Positions 1-6,228 of a stretch of 6,758 nt of DNA are shown piece after piece. The DNA is from Spirochaetaceae bacterium (GTDB lineage: Bacteria; Spirochaetota; Spirochaetia; Treponematales; Breznakiellaceae), in the NCBI GenBank assembly GCA_031265635.1, contig JAISCK010000055.1, positions 1-6,758 of the forward strand. Reading direction: 5' to 3'. Numbering within the stretch: the first letter of the stretch is position 1; each line of letters begins with the position of its first letter. The position numbers were made by a program, and so were the translations under genes. Below the pieces are notes generated by a model. That model did no database searches, was not told the origin of the DNA, and saw only the letters and a program-made list of their open reading frames with translations.

Positions 1-51
1 GGCGTCATACCGTATGGGAAGCCGCAAAGAAAACAGTGAAGCAAAAAATAT

Positions 52-73
52 GCACATAACAGGACTGTTAGGC
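52..73 (-). other. attC-like half site (possible integron cassette end)
   Basis: Read on the minus strand, GCCTAAC (73-67) matches the integron R'' box consensus RYYYAAC. A 6-base spacer follows, then GTTATGT, which has the position and GTT start expected of an L'' box. The core forms a perfect interrupted palindrome, TAACAG-GA-CTGTTA (57-70). The site lies 16 bases past the stop of the AT-rich gene on the same strand, where a cassette's attC should be. Chromosomal integrons are known in Treponema denticola. The matching L'/R' half would fall beyond the window edge, and no attC-like site is visible upstream of the gene, so this is only a half-site match. A chance palindrome or a terminator remnant is the alternative. 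Confidence 0.35.
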
Positions 74-89
74 GAAGCGCGGGTATACA

Positions 90-514
90 CTATAATTTTA
101 TACCAATTATCATATTTATACAAGTATCATCCCAATCGGTTCCTTTATATACATCCAATATTGTTATTTTTATTTTTGATAAATTTTCTCCAAATCTGAT
201 TGTTTGTAAATTTGGGGTGTCCAAAATATCGTATTCGTTTATAAACTTTCCATCGTTTGCTTCTACTAAAATCTTTTTTATCCTATTATTCTTTGCATAT
301 AAATCGGGATTATTGCTTGAAACAAAACCATTTGAAATTACTATCCCATTTATTTCTTTAATAAGGGAAGTGCCGTGAGCGTTTCTTTGTCAAATTTAAA
401 TGATGGTTCGTATTCACCGCCTCCCCAAAAATAAAAATTTTCAATATCATCCGAAAAAGACAAGTGGCAAAAAAAGGACAAGACTATGAGTAATATAATG
501 ACTCTCTTTTTCAT
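90..514 (-). pseudogene. Frameshifted secreted protein with NADase-type glycan-binding-like domain
   Basis: The ATG at 514 opens a 54-codon reading frame ending at TAA 352-350. It begins MKKRVIILLIVLSFFCHLSF, a clear signal peptide (basic n-region, hydrophobic core, likely cleavage after SFS before DD), with no proper lipobox. A second frame then runs without a stop from about 390 down to TAG 92-90. It encodes AHGTSLIKEINGIVISNGF, then NNRIKKI, KIKITILDVYKGTDWDDTCI and a final NMIIGIKL. The NNRIKKI, DVYKG and DDTCI pattern resembles the C-terminal part of NADase-type glycan-binding (discoidin-like) domains, common in small exported bacterial proteins. One extra base near the A-rich stretch at 378-390 would join the frames into about 141 residues, so a single-base deletion or sequencing error is likely. 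The start is 20 bases after the preceding gene's stop. The ribosome binding site is weak (GGAA very close to ATG). AT-rich codon use contrasts sharply with the neighbouring genes and suggests transfer. The family assignment is from memory of motifs. Confidence 0.62.
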
Positions 515-534
515 TTCCGTGATTTTACTTCCCG

Positions 535-747
535 CTACTTCTCTTTCTTTTCTTCTTTTTTGGTGTCCCGCAGGTCCTTGATATCCGCTATGCCTACAAA
601 GAGGAGTACGAGCCCGGCGAGTATGGCAAGGACAGGGACAGAGCCCTTGAGAAAGCGGAGTACGTCAGGGGCCCAGTTGAGGCCCGAAGGCGCTATGGCC
701 GCCAGCGCGGCAGCAAGAACGATTACGCCAATTACAAGCGATTTCAT
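535..747 (-). CDS. Small two-pass membrane protein, unknown function
   Basis: This 70-residue protein has two hydrophobic segments (about residues 4-20 and 37-54) joined by a short loop containing NWAPDVLRFLKG. It ends in a strongly charged tail, DLRDTKKEEKKEK, rich in Lys and Glu. It probably sits in the inner membrane with the charged tail in the cytoplasm. I do not recognise a family. The ATG at 747 is supported by an AAGGA ribosome binding site (759-755) spaced 7 bases away. It starts 21 bases after the stop of the 100-residue membrane protein on the same strand and is the last intact gene of the helicase-led run. The opposite strand is also open here, but that frame has no plausible start signal and its composition looks like a shadow. 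Confidence 0.75.
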   Translation of the reverse strand: MKSLVIGVIVLAAALAAIAPSGLNWAPDVLRFLKGSVPVLAILAGLVLLFVGIADIKDLRDTKKEEKKEK

Positions 748-768
748 ACGATATTCCTTATGCGCGGA

Positions 769-1071
769 CTAACGCCGCCTGCTTTTCCGTGCGATCATGA
801 CCACAAAGGCGGCTATAAAAAAGACCGTCGGCAAATTGGTCAGTATCAGCGAAACAAGAGAAACCGAACCAAAGGTAAAGAGTTCCTCTCCGGCTATGCC
901 GAATATTTTGAGTATTGCGTAAACAGTCTCCACATAGGCGGCTATGGCGCCCGCCACCATGAGCATCCAGGCCACATCCCTGGTTTTGGACCAGAGTACT
1001 ATGGCAAAGAAAGCGGCCAGTGCGCCCAGAGCAAGACGGCTTACGATATAAACAATTTCTCCTATCTCCAT
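769..1071 (-). CDS. Small three-pass membrane protein, unknown function
   Basis: This 100-residue, very hydrophobic protein has three predicted membrane spans at about residues 5-27, 33-54 and 68-94. A short loop around GIAGEELFTFG separates the second and third spans, and the protein ends in the basic tail RKSRRR. The positive-inside rule puts that tail in the cytoplasm. TM2 contains acidic Glu48 with Tyr46, and a Pro lies within TM3 (NLPTVFF); polar residues in spans may mean packing with a partner, perhaps the 70-residue membrane protein encoded next. I do not recognise the family. The ATG at 1071 has GGA just upstream with unusually short spacing. The gene begins 17 bases after the stop of the aminotransferase-like gene, so co-transcription is likely. 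Confidence 0.75.
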   Translation of the reverse strand: MEIGEIVYIVSRLALGALAAFFAIVLWSKTRDVAWMLMVAGAIAAYVETVYAILKIFGIAGEELFTFGSVSLVSLILTNLPTVFFIAAFVVMIARKSRRR

Positions 1072-1088
1072 GCTTCCAGTATCATATC

Positions 1089-1877
1089 TTATGCGGTAAA
1101 TGACAAGAGTGAAACAAGGGCGGCGTCTTCTCCGGGCGAGAGTCCGGGGGCCAGTATGGCGGGGAGCGCCGGATCAGGGGGAAGAAGAAAGCCCCGGTCA
1201 AGGAAGCGGGCAAAAAGGCTTTCATAGAGGCTCATCTCTCCGGCAAAGAGAAGATAGATGCCCCGGCGTTTCCAGAGGGGGAAATTCCGGTCGTATTTTT
1301 TCAGGTTCAGCGGCGGGCGGCTTTGGGACGCGGCAATAAGTTCGTACACCGCCCTCGCAAGACCGGAAAGAAAAACCGGCGAAACAAAATCCTCTGCCAC
1401 ATCCGCCGCTTCCTTGTCCTTGCGGACGACAATTTCGGGAGCGTTCATCCAGGGCAGGGGCAGTACGGGCACAAACGTAAGGGGAGCGTCCCGGAAAGCA
1501 AGGGGCGCTCCTTCATCCCAAAAGGGCCGCCAGAGCGTCGCGTCCGGCAGGGCGGCGTCCGGCGTTTTCAGGGCCTTACTTAGGGTGGCCCTGTCCCGGT
1601 ATATTCTGAACGAACAGCCCGGAAACAGTTTTCCCAGGGCCTTCTCAAGCCTCGCCCTGCCGGGATGGGGCAGGGGGGCAAAGAGCCCCCGTGAAGCGTC
1701 GTTTTTCAGGGTTTTGAGCAGCCCCGGCACTGTATGCCCCAAAAGGGCTTTGCCCCCGTACTGCCAAAGATCAACAAAACGCCGTTCACCCGAAGCATAG
1801 AGCCTGTACCCCCTGGCCCTGCCTATGGGGGGCAGCTTTTCAAGAAGCCCCGAAGCCGTATCAAGCCAATCCATCAT
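1089..1877 (-). CDS. Class III aminotransferase-like protein lacking the PLP-binding core
   Basis: A 262-residue soluble protein. Residues about 20-90 (RGYRLY..G..RFVDL, GGKALLGH at 41-48, a HPGR..LEKALGKLFPG stretch) resemble the N-terminal part of fold-type I, class III PLP aminotransferases of the glutamate-1-semialdehyde aminotransferase type. The end (FLDRGFLLPPDPALPAI, then LSPGEDAAL) resembles their C-terminal small domain. The large middle is missing: the family is normally about 400-450 residues, and I see neither the SGTEA-type cofactor loop nor a Lys in an S-K type Schiff-base motif. It is therefore unlikely to be an active aminotransferase; a repurposed or structural protein is an inference. 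The DNA shows no frameshift or stop inside, so it reads as an intact gene. Its ATG shares one base with the helicase stop (TGATG at 1879-1875), with AGGTG upstream, which suggests translational coupling. An immediate second ATG (1874) is an alternative start. The family similarity is recalled, not searched. Confidence 0.7.
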   Translation of the reverse strand: MMDWLDTASGLLEKLPPIGRARGYRLYASGERRFVDLWQYGGKALLGHTVPGLLKTLKNDASRGLFAPLPHPGRARLEKALGKLFPGCSFRIYRDRATLSKALKTPDAALPDATLWRPFWDEGAPLAFRDAPLTFVPVLPLPWMNAPEIVVRKDKEAADVAEDFVSPVFLSGLARAVYELIAASQSRPPLNLKKYDRNFPLWKRRGIYLLFAGEMSLYESLFARFLDRGFLLPPDPALPAILAPGLSPGEDAALVSLLSFTA

Positions 1878-4354
1878 CAGTCATCACCTGTCTTCATAAA
1901 GCGGGAACTCTGGAATTCACTTAAAAAGCGAAGTTCCCTGCCTGTCTCAAAACGGACTTCCACCACCGAGCCGTCCTCGCCCTGCCGTATACCTGTAACG
2001 CCACCGTAGCCGTAATCATCGTGAAACAGCCGGTCGCCGACCCGCCAGCGCCCGTCGGCGGATTGTACCGGCTGCCGTTCATTCCGGCCCGGTTTCCGGG
2101 ACCCGCCATACGCGCCGCTGTCGCCGTCCATACTGCCGCTGTAGTCGCCATACATGCCGCGTCCGGGTTGGGCAAAGGGCGGCGGGGCCCGGCCTATGAC
2201 CGAGAAGCAGGAACTGTCGATTTCATGGAGAAAGACCGAAGGGCTTACCGGCTGGGAACGGCCGTAGAGCCGCCGCTCGGCACAGGAAGTAAGGAACAGT
2301 TCATCCATGGCCCTGGTAGCCCCCACATAAAAAAGCCGCCGTTCTTCTTCAAGGTCGTCGCCCTTTTTATCTTCCCTGGGAAAGATGCCCTGTTCAAGGC
2401 CCGTCATGATGACCCGCCTGAATTCAAGACCCTTGGTATTGTGCAGGGTAATAAGAGTAACCACATCGTTAGTATCGCCGTCTTCTTCCATAGAGCGGTC
2501 AAGTTCAATATGTTCAAGGAATTCAAGGAGGCCGTCTTCGCTTGCGGCATAGAGACTTGCCGCGTTGGCAAGCTCCTGGAGATTGGCCACCCGCTGGTTC
2601 CCCTGGACCTCGTCACGGAGCTGGTGGTACTCGGCTATTCCGGTCTCCTGCACAAGGATCACCACGCAACGGGAAAGCCCCTCGCCGTAACGAAGCGGGC
2701 TTTCAGCCACGTCTTCCCGGCCCGGCTGTAACACGCCGGACTTGTCCGCCGCTTTTTTCCGCCGGGAACTCCGGCTCCTGCGGGGGGGAAGGGGCCCGAA
2801 ATCAAGGGTCCCCGGCTCAACGGCGGTCTCCCCGTCCCGGGCCGGGCCGGACGCCGCCGTGTTAGCCGCATCAGCCGACACCGCCGCATCAGATGCCGCA
2901 TCAGCCGCGCCGCGCCCGCTTGCATCCTCAAGGCCAAGGGCAAGCCGGGCATGTTCCAGCGCGGAAAAAAACTGTTCGAGACCGGCCCTGGCTTTGGGAG
3001 TGAAGGAAGGCATGAGGCGCTTTGCGGCCAGCACAAGACTACCTCCTAACGCCGGTCCCAGCGCCGGGCTTTCGTTTAACGCCCCCTGTGCGGCCTCGAC
3101 CACAATGCGGTCCACCGTGGCGCTGCCCACACCCCGGGCCGGCTTGTTCACCACCCGGCGGAAAGCGACTTCATCCCTTGGGTTCACCAGAAAGGCCAGA
3201 AGGGACAAGGCATCCTTTACTTCCTCGCGCTCGTAGAATTTAAGGGAACCCACCACCCGGTAGGGAATCCGGCGGTGCAGCAATTCAGTCTCAAAACCAA
3301 GAGACTGGGCATTGGTCCGGTAGAGCAGCGCCCAGTCGGAAAAAGGAGCGCCCGACTTTTCGATAAGGTTCGCGCAGAACGAAACTTCCCCGTCCTGGTC
3401 GGGAAGAAAGGCAAGGACAGGCGTACTGCCGCCGCCCCGCTCGGCGCGGAGCGTCTTGCCCAGCCGCCCTTCATTATGATCAACCACCGAAGAAGCAAGG
3501 GCCAGTATGGGCCCTGTGGAACGGTAGTTGCGCTCAAGGCGCACAATGGACGTACCGGGAAAGCGGTCGGGAAATTCAAGAATGTTCCTGACCTCCGCGC
3601 CCCTGAAACGGTATATGGACTGGTCGTCGTCGCCCACCACGCAGATGTAGGCCCCGTCCCCCGCAAGTTCCTTGAGCAGGGCAAACTGGGCAACATTGGA
3701 ATCCTGGTACTCGTCCACCAGAATCACCCTGAAACGCCCGTGAAAACGCCGGGCGATTTCAGGATAGGCGCGGAGAATCTCCACCGGCTTTTTGATAAGG
3801 TCGCCGAAATCAACATTGCCTATTTCGGCCATGCGTTTCTCATAACGGGCGTAAATCTTCCTGAAACCGCCCCGGTAGTTGATAAGGTCAAGCTCAGGGT
3901 CATCGGGATTAAGAAAGTAATCCTTGGCCCGTGAAATCTGCTGGACCGCCTGCTTCACCTCAAGCCTCGGCGCGTCTTCCATGATAGTCCCCAAAAGGGA
4001 AAGGGAATCATCTTCATCATAAATAACAAACCGGGGATTAAGACCCGGCGCGTTTCTCCGCAAAAACCACGCCCCCAGGGAATGAAAAGTCCGTATCATA
4101 ACCTGTGAGGCAAGCGGCTCAATAAGCCTGGCCCGCTCGGCCATCTCGGCGGCAGCCTTGTTGGTAAACGTTACCGCCAGTATGGACAGGGGGTCCATGC
4201 CCCGTTCCTTGATGAGGTAGGCAATCTTGGTAGTAATAACCCTGGTCTTGCCCGACCCCGCCCCCGCGAGGATAAGGAGCGGCCCCCCCCAGTGCAGCAC
4301 AGCCTCCCGCTGTTCAGGATTGAGAGCCTCAAGATACGGAGGAATCGTGTTCAT
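1877..4354 (-). CDS. pcrA: UvrD/PcrA-type superfamily 1 DNA helicase
   Basis: An ATP-driven 3'-5' DNA helicase of the UvrD/Rep/PcrA family, which in bacteria acts in nucleotide excision and mismatch repair, replication restart and removal of RecA or transcription complexes. All the hallmark motifs are present in order (numbered from the ATG at 4354): Q motif LNPEQREAV (11-19), Walker A GAGSGKT (31-37), Ia TFTNKAA (62-68), Ib TFHSLG (89-94), II DEYQD (214-218), III GDDDQSIYRFRGA (241-253), IV NYRST (276-280), V TLHNTKGLEF (636-645), VI VGATRA (677-682). A C-terminal module (about 768-812; WRVGDRLFHDDYGYGGV) matches the Tudor-like tail of PcrA/UvrD that contacts RNA polymerase. At 825 residues it is longer than the usual ~720-740, mainly because of a low-complexity Ala/Ser/Arg/Lys-rich insertion at about 476-556 in the 2B region, plus a Gly-rich linker at about 725-765. 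An in-frame ATG at 4417 would add 21 residues, but homology begins just after 4354. No clear Shine-Dalgarno precedes 4354. It is the first gene of the leftward run. PcrA versus Rep or UvrD naming is uncertain; the helicase call is secure. Confidence 0.95.
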   Translation of the reverse strand: MNTIPPYLEALNPEQREAVLHWGGPLLILAGAGSGKTRVITTKIAYLIKERGMDPLSILAVTFTNKAAAEMAERARLIEPLASQVMIRTFHSLGAWFLRRNAPGLNPRFVIYDEDDSLSLLGTIMEDAPRLEVKQAVQQISRAKDYFLNPDDPELDLINYRGGFRKIYARYEKRMAEIGNVDFGDLIKKPVEILRAYPEIARRFHGRFRVILVDEYQDSNVAQFALLKELAGDGAYICVVGDDDQSIYRFRGAEVRNILEFPDRFPGTSIVRLERNYRSTGPILALASSVVDHNEGRLGKTLRAERGGGSTPVLAFLPDQDGEVSFCANLIEKSGAPFSDWALLYRTNAQSLGFETELLHRRIPYRVVGSLKFYEREEVKDALSLLAFLVNPRDEVAFRRVVNKPARGVGSATVDRIVVEAAQGALNESPALGPALGGSLVLAAKRLMPSFTPKARAGLEQFFSALEHARLALGLEDASGRGAADAASDAAVSADAANTAASGPARDGETAVEPGTLDFGPLPPRRSRSSRRKKAADKSGVLQPGREDVAESPLRYGEGLSRCVVILVQETGIAEYHQLRDEVQGNQRVANLQELANAASLYAASEDGLLEFLEHIELDRSMEEDGDTNDVVTLITLHNTKGLEFRRVIMTGLEQGIFPREDKKGDDLEEERRLFYVGATRAMDELFLTSCAERRLYGRSQPVSPSVFLHEIDSSCFSVIGRAPPPFAQPGRGMYGDYSGSMDGDSGAYGGSRKPGRNERQPVQSADGRWRVGDRLFHDDYGYGGVTGIRQGEDGSVVEVRFETGRELRFLSEFQSSRFMKTGDD

Positions 4355-4360
4355 GCCGAG

Positions 4361-4366
4361 CAGTAT
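4361..4366 (-). promoter_or_regulatory. Candidate -10 box for the helicase operon
   Basis: TATACT on the minus strand (4366-4361) lies 6-7 bases before the helicase ATG at 4354. A poor -35 candidate, TTCAAT, sits 17 bases further upstream. If used, transcription would begin at or next to the ATG and give a leaderless message, which fits the absence of a Shine-Dalgarno sequence. The -35 match is only about 3 of 6 bases, so this is weak. Confidence 0.3.
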
Positions 4367-4389
4367 ACCCTGTCTTGCCGTCAGATTGA

Positions 4390-4418
4390 AGTGAGGAAGG
4401 GGGGCGCATTTCCTCACT
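4390..4418. repeat. Inverted repeat upstream of the helicase gene
   Basis: AGTGAGGAA (4390-4398) and TTCCTCACT (4410-4418) form a perfect 9-bp inverted repeat around an 11-base G-rich spacer. There is no T-run on either side, so it does not look like a terminator. It lies about 25-50 bases upstream of the candidate -10 box of the leftward operon, so an operator for a dimeric regulator is possible but unproven. Confidence 0.55.
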
Positions 4419-4640
4419 GCTTCCGGCAGACAGCCACATCGTCGTCGCGCCCCCGCCCGATAAAGGCATGCGAGCAGGTGCGAAGCAAGTCCCGGCGCTA
4501 ATGCGGCACGGCGTAGGCCCCATAAAATCCCCTGTATGCCATCGTGCCTCGAAGGGCCGCCCCTGCGCGGGAGCCTTGCTGTGCAAGTCTCCCGCTACCC
4601 CCCTAATGGGGCCAGAAGAAGAGTCCGCGAATAACGCTCA
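4419..4640. other. Divergent intergenic region with strong hairpins, no gene seen
   Basis: This is most of the 361-base gap between two divergent genes, and I see no credible coding frame in it. It is GC-rich and structured. GGCACG-GCGTA (4505-4515) can pair with TATGC-cat-CGTGCC (4535-4548). GCGGGAG-c-CTTGC closes over TGT with GCAAG-t-CTCCCGC (4567-4595), a 7+5 bp stem with one mismatch. CCCC/GGGG (around 4600-4611) gives a third small stem. None is followed by a T-run. I checked by eye for SRP, tmRNA, RNase P and common riboswitch core motifs and found none. An unannotated small RNA or a REP-type repeat remains possible. Confidence 0.4.
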
Positions 4641-4669
4641 TTGTAATAATACTGTATCTATGGTAGTAT
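4641..4669 (+). promoter_or_regulatory. Candidate promoter of the lipoprotein gene
   Basis: TTGTAA (4641-4646) and TAGTAT (4664-4669) are separated by exactly 17 bases and each match 4 of 6 positions of the sigma-70 -35 and -10 consensus. This is the only AT-rich patch in the divergent spacer. ATACT (4649-4653), AGTAT (4665-4669) and ATACT (4674-4678) form overlapping inverted repeats over the -10 region and could be an operator. Transcription would start near 4676, giving a ~40-base leader. Confidence 0.45.
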
Positions 4670-4677
4670 AGCGATAC

Positions 4678-4709
4678 TCCGCCCCGGCGGAACATATAAC
4701 CCATGGAGG
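4678..4709 (+). promoter_or_regulatory. Leader hairpin and ribosome binding site of the lipoprotein gene
   Basis: TCCGC (4678-4682) and GCGGA (4687-4691) form a short hairpin that would sit almost at the predicted 5' end of the message, possibly protecting it. It is followed by a strong Shine-Dalgarno, GGAGG (4705-4709), 6 bases before the ATG at 4716, which fixes that start codon. Confidence 0.6.
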
Positions 4710-4715
4710 CTTTAT

Positions 4716-6221
4716 ATGAACGCGCTTTCAGGTTTTCAGGGTAAAAAAGGAAATCACCTCCGCCTTTCGTTAAGCGGTTTTCTTCTTGTACTGATTGTAC
4801 TCCTCCCCCTTGCTTCCTGCGCCCCGCCGGTACAGGACGGCGGCGGCAACGTCAGGATAGTCCTGGGGGGGTCGGACGCGCGCCTGGCCGCGAGAGAGGA
4901 GGATCTGACCGAGTTTATATACAAACTGGACTTCTCCGGCCCCGGCGGGGAACGCCATGTCGAGACTTCCCAGGGGCAGGTAAGCGTTACCCTTAACCTT
5001 GAACCAGGGGAATGGACGGTACACGTGGATGCCTGGCTTGGAGTGGAGATCTTTGGAAGCGGGGATGCCCGGTTTCCGGTACACGCCGGCCGCGGCAATA
5101 CCGTAACCATTGCCATGCACCCCGACGGCGCTAACTACTTCCTGGGCAAATACACCGTAACCTTCTATCCCAACGACGGCAGCCCCGAGCCGGTACAACA
5201 GACCGTAACGGAAGGCGCAAGGGCGGCAGCCCCCGCCGTCATGACCTGGATTCCGTCCGAAGATGGCCTGTACAAAGACACCGTAGTCGAAGGCTGGTAC
5301 ACCGACCCGGTGTTTACACCGGGATCGCAATACGATTTTACCGACGCCGTTACCGAAGACCTCGTTCTCTACGCCAAATGGACGAATACATCCGCCATCT
5401 ATATTTCCGATCAGACCGGAAACAACACCCTCGAAAAAGCCCTGGCCTACATCAAGACGCAAACCTTGGCCGTTCTCACCAACTACACCATCCTCCTGGA
5501 CGGGGACTGCCTCATGACCGGTGTAAATTCCGCCAATATCAACGCGGCAAACGCCGTCATTACCCTGCTGGGCAAAACCGCCACGGAAATAAGCCTCTCC
5601 AGCATCGGGTCTCTGTTCCGCATCAGCGCCGGGGAACTGGTCCTGGGCAATAACATCACCCTCAGGGGGGACTTTCCCGGAAATAACAGCGCCCTGGTCT
5701 ATCTACAGGGCGCCTCCCTCCGCATGAAAGCCGGGGCAAAAATTTCAGATAATACCACCTCCGGCAGCGGCGGCGGCGTGTCTGTCAACGGCGGCAGCTT
5801 TACCATGGGAGGCGGGGAAATCTCCGGCAATTCCGCCGTCGGCGGTGGCGGCGTGTATGTCAGCTACGGCGACTTTATCAAGGAAGGCGGGGAAATCTCC
5901 GGTAATTCCGCCACCTCCACCGGCGGCGGCGTGTTTACCAACGGCAGCTTTGACATGCAAGGCGGGGTAATCTCCGGCAATACCAGCTCTGTCGGCGGCG
6001 GCGTGTATGTCGGCTACGGCAGCTTCAGTAAAACCGGGGGTGGGACCATCTACGGCGATACGGATAATAGCCACGTGACGGGCGATATTGAAAACACCGC
6101 CGCTTCCGGCAGCGGCCACGCGGTGTATGCAGGCAGCAGCAAATACCGCAACACTACCCTGGGCGCCGGAGTCGGCATCAGCACCGAAAACACTGGCACC
6201 GGCTCCGGCTGGGAAGAGTAG
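4716..6221 (+). CDS. Lipoprotein with InlB B-repeat and beta-helix repeats
   Basis: A 501-residue exported protein. Residues 1-35 are a lipoprotein signal: basic n-region (KKGNHLR), hydrophobic core GFLLVLIVLL, and lipobox LASC with the lipidated Cys35. Residues about 41-140 form a beta-rich domain (YKLDFSGPGG, LEPGEWTVHVDAW, then an alternating VTIAM strand), a pattern I associate with treponemal surface proteins. Residues about 146-222 are one InlB B-repeat (Listeria-Bacteroides repeat): YTVTFYPNDG, then VEGWYTDPVF and the closing DLVLYAKW. Residues about 225-335 lead into a right-handed beta-helix. Residues 352-450 hold four ~24-residue units of the form GGGVYV..GSFTM.GGEISGNSA, and the protein ends in NTGTGSGWEE. 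It is probably anchored at the outer membrane surface or in the periplasm. A binding or adhesion role is inferred from the fold class; no catalytic residues are evident. It is transcribed divergently from the helicase and appears to be monocistronic. The start is set by a strong GGAGG site. Confidence 0.88.
   Translation: MNALSGFQGKKGNHLRLSLSGFLLVLIVLLPLASCAPPVQDGGGNVRIVLGGSDARLAAREEDLTEFIYKLDFSGPGGERHVETSQGQVSVTLNLEPGEWTVHVDAWLGVEIFGSGDARFPVHAGRGNTVTIAMHPDGANYFLGKYTVTFYPNDGSPEPVQQTVTEGARAAAPAVMTWIPSEDGLYKDTVVEGWYTDPVFTPGSQYDFTDAVTEDLVLYAKWTNTSAIYISDQTGNNTLEKALAYIKTQTLAVLTNYTILLDGDCLMTGVNSANINAANAVITLLGKTATEISLSSIGSLFRISAGELVLGNNITLRGDFPGNNSALVYLQGASLRMKAGAKISDNTTSGSGGGVSVNGGSFTMGGGEISGNSAVGGGGVYVSYGDFIKEGGEISGNSATSTGGGVFTNGSFDMQGGVISGNTSSVGGGVYVGYGSFSKTGGGTIYGDTDNSHVTGDIENTAASGSGHAVYAGSSKYRNTTLGAGVGISTENTGTGSGWEE
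5769..6065 (+). repeat. In-gene repeats encoding beta-helix coils
   Basis: Four consecutive units starting near 5769, 5841, 5922 and 5994, each about 72-81 bp, share the DNA words GGCGGCGGCGTG and GGCGGGGAAATCTCCGGCAA. They code for the GGGV..GSF..GGEISGN coils of the lipoprotein. The units remain similar at the DNA level, so recent duplication or recombination within the gene is plausible. The last unit is degenerate (GGGTIYGDTD). Confidence 0.8.
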
Positions 6222-6228
6222 GCCGGGC

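Noticed and set aside
14..199. Plus-strand 61-codon open frame at the left edge
   Set aside because: No ribosome binding site, AT-driven composition, and it lies opposite the better supported secreted-protein gene and the attC-like site.
2021..2731. Long plus-strand open frame (236 codons) inside the helicase
   Set aside because: It is antisense to a gene with all helicase motifs; its openness comes from GC-rich codon bias, and the protein has no recognisable pattern.
4355..4417. Longer helicase starting at the ATG at 4417
   Set aside because: The 21 extra residues resemble no helicase N-terminus, and the upstream inverted repeat and -10 candidate would be inside the coding region; conserved sequence begins just after 4354.
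4419..4640. SRP RNA, tmRNA, RNase P RNA or known riboswitch
   Set aside because: A GGAAGCAG-like string on the minus strand recalls SRP RNA, but the full GGTCCGGAAGGAAGCAGCC-type core is absent, and no other conserved cores are seen.
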